NCBI GenBank assembly: GCA_040080075.1 | Contig: JBEBJD010000249.1 | Span: 1-6,596 of the forward strand | Reading direction: 5' to 3' | DNA from: JANNFX01 sp040080075 | GTDB taxonomy: Bacteria; Pseudomonadota; Alphaproteobacteria; Rhizobiales; Hyphomicrobiaceae | Length of the DNA: 6,596 nt | Shown here: positions 5,373-6,596 of the stretch, one piece after another | Layout: every line of letters starts with the position of its first letter | How positions within the stretch are numbered: the first letter of the stretch is position 1 | Notes under the pieces: model-generated | Database searches by the model: none | Seen by the model: the letters and a program-made list of their open reading frames with translations, nothing else | What the model was told of the DNA's origin: nothing | Translations under genes and position numbers: made by a program

Positions 5373-6596
5373 CTATTTCCCCTGATCGACCACGGAGATC
5401 AACACCTTGGCAATGGGCTTCTTGCCCCAGGCATCGCCAACCGCCGCCCGCACCGCCCGCTTGATAGAATCTTCCAATGCCGCTGGGTCTTTGCGGCGCG
5501 GAGCGGGAAGCCCCTTCAGCGTACCTTCCACAGCCTTCATAACGATTTCGCTCATAGGCTCGCCGTTGGCATCCGAACCGGGCACACCATCGAGCACCAC
5601 TTGCGGTTCGGCGAGAATTTCGCCCTTGCGCGACAACACAAGGGTGACGATGGCGATCCCGACCGATGCCAGCTTGCGGCGGTCCTTCACGGGGCCTTCG
5701 TCGCTGGGCACGATAAGGCGCCCGTCGCGGAACAACCGCCCGACCGGAGCATCGTCGATAATCTTGGGAGCGCCGGGGGCCAGCCGCAACACTTCGCCAT
5801 TGATCATGGGATACACCTTAGGTGCGCCGCATTGGGCCGCTAGCTCCGCGTGTGCCTTCAGGTGGCGCGCTTCGCCATGCATGGGCACCGCAATCCTGGG
5901 CCGCGTCCAGGCGTACATCTGGCGCAACTCGTCACGCCGGGGATGACCCGTCACGTGAACCAGCGCTTCTCCATCAGTCAGAATTTCGCACCCTTGCAGC
6001 ACCAATCCATTCATAATGCGCCCCACCTCTTTCTCGTTGCCCGGAATGGTGCGCGACGAGAAGATAACGAGATCGCCCTTGGTCAGCTTAATATCGGGGT
6101 GTTCGCCCTCGGCCACGCGGGCCAGTGCGGCGCGCGGCTCTCCCTGACTGCCTGTGCACAAGCACACCACATCTTCGCGATTGATGAAGCCGAATTGGCG
6201 CTGATCAGAGTAGGTAAAGGTCTCGGGCAAGTAGCCCGTATCGATCGCCACATCGATGACCCGGTGTAGCGCGCGGCCCGCCACCACCAGCTTGCGTCCG
6301 CTCGCGCGGGCGGCATCTCCCACAGCCTTGATGCGGGCAACGTTCGACGAGAACGTCGTTACAATGACGCGGTTCTTGGCCTTCTTGATGATGTCCTTGA
6401 TAGAACCCGCAACTTCTGTTTCTGACGGAGAACGCCCGTCGCGCATGGCGTTTGTGCTATCGCACACCAGCGCCAGTACGCCTTCATCGCCCAATTCCTG
6501 ATAACGCTTCTCGTTGGGCGGGATGCCGATGTAGGGCGTGGCATCGAGCTTCCAGTCTGCGGTGTGAAACACGAGGCCAGCGGGTGTGCGAATGGC
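5373..6596 (-). CDS. rnj: ribonuclease J, C-terminal part (5' end outside window)
   Basis: RNase J is a metallo-beta-lactamase/beta-CASP nuclease with 5'-3' exonuclease and endonuclease activity in RNA maturation and decay. The frame stays open to the right edge, giving 407 visible residues of the usual roughly 555; the N-terminal part with the HxHxDH metal motif is outside. Visible in order are HTADWK (11-16) with the metal-binding Asp14, CDSTNA (45-50), the beta-CASP segment with TTFSSNVARI and CTGSQGEPR (147-155), SSRTIPGNE, HVTGHPRRDELRQM, PMHGEARH with the conserved His240, and the C-terminal dimerisation domain, which ends with an ISVVDQGK tail. The usual HTGD is HTAD here. A GTG at 6572 falls inside the HTAD region and cannot be the true start. 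RNase J immediately upstream of mce is a familiar alphaproteobacterial arrangement. Any promoter lies outside the window. Confidence 0.95.
   Translation of the reverse strand, partial: AIRTPAGLVFHTADWKLDATPYIGIPPNEKRYQELGDEGVLALVCDSTNAMRDGRSPSETEVAGSIKDIIKKAKNRVIVTTFSSNVARIKAVGDAARASGRKLVVAGRALHRVIDVAIDTGYLPETFTYSDQRQFGFINREDVVCLCTGSQGEPRAALARVAEGEHPDIKLTKGDLVIFSSRTIPGNEKEVGRIMNGLVLQGCEILTDGEALVHVTGHPRRDELRQMYAWTRPRIAVPMHGEARHLKAHAELAAQCGAPKVYPMINGEVLRLAPGAPKIIDDAPVGRLFRDGRLIVPSDEGPVKDRRKLASVGIAIVTLVLSRKGEILAEPQVVLDGVPGSDANGEPMSEIVMKAVEGTLKGLPAPRRKDPAALEDSIKRAVRAAVGDAWGKKPIAKVLISVVDQGK

Overview
The window is an ordinary-looking core chromosomal segment from an alphaproteobacterium. The evidence for the lineage is a ProRS of 448 residues without the editing insertion, a DUF1467 protein (a family known mainly from alphaproteobacteria), RNase J beside methylmalonyl-CoA epimerase, and a single LolC/E-type permease directly followed by lolD and then dnaE. 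Base composition is moderately GC-rich. I cannot fix the order; Hyphomicrobiales or a related group is a reasonable guess.

Every gene lies on the minus strand, so transcription runs from right to left. In that order they are: rnj (RNase J, 5' end outside the window, 6596-5373), mce (methylmalonyl-CoA epimerase, 5309-4905), a small DUF1467 membrane protein (4875-4594), proS (4471-3125), the lolC/E-type permease (3047-1776), lolD (1765-1046) and dnaE (928 to beyond position 1, 3' end outside). Gaps are 63, 29, 122, 77, 10 and 117 nt. I see no convincing rho-independent terminator in any gap, so much of the cluster could be co-transcribed. The only gene pair with obvious translational coupling is lolC-lolD.

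Functionally this is a housekeeping set: RNA decay (rnj), propionyl-CoA/methylmalonyl-CoA metabolism (mce), proline tRNA charging (proS), release of outer-membrane lipoproteins from the inner membrane (LolC/E plus LolD, an ABC transporter) and replication (dnaE). Only the two Lol proteins form an evident complex.

I found no mobile element, CRISPR array, tRNA/rRNA gene or plus-strand gene. No undescribed system is evident. The points most worth checking are a possible leaderless dnaE start, an imperfect palindrome that contains the lolD stop codon, the hybrid (LolF-like) nature of the Lol permease, the editing-free ProRS, and the uncharacterised DUF1467 gene held inside this cluster.
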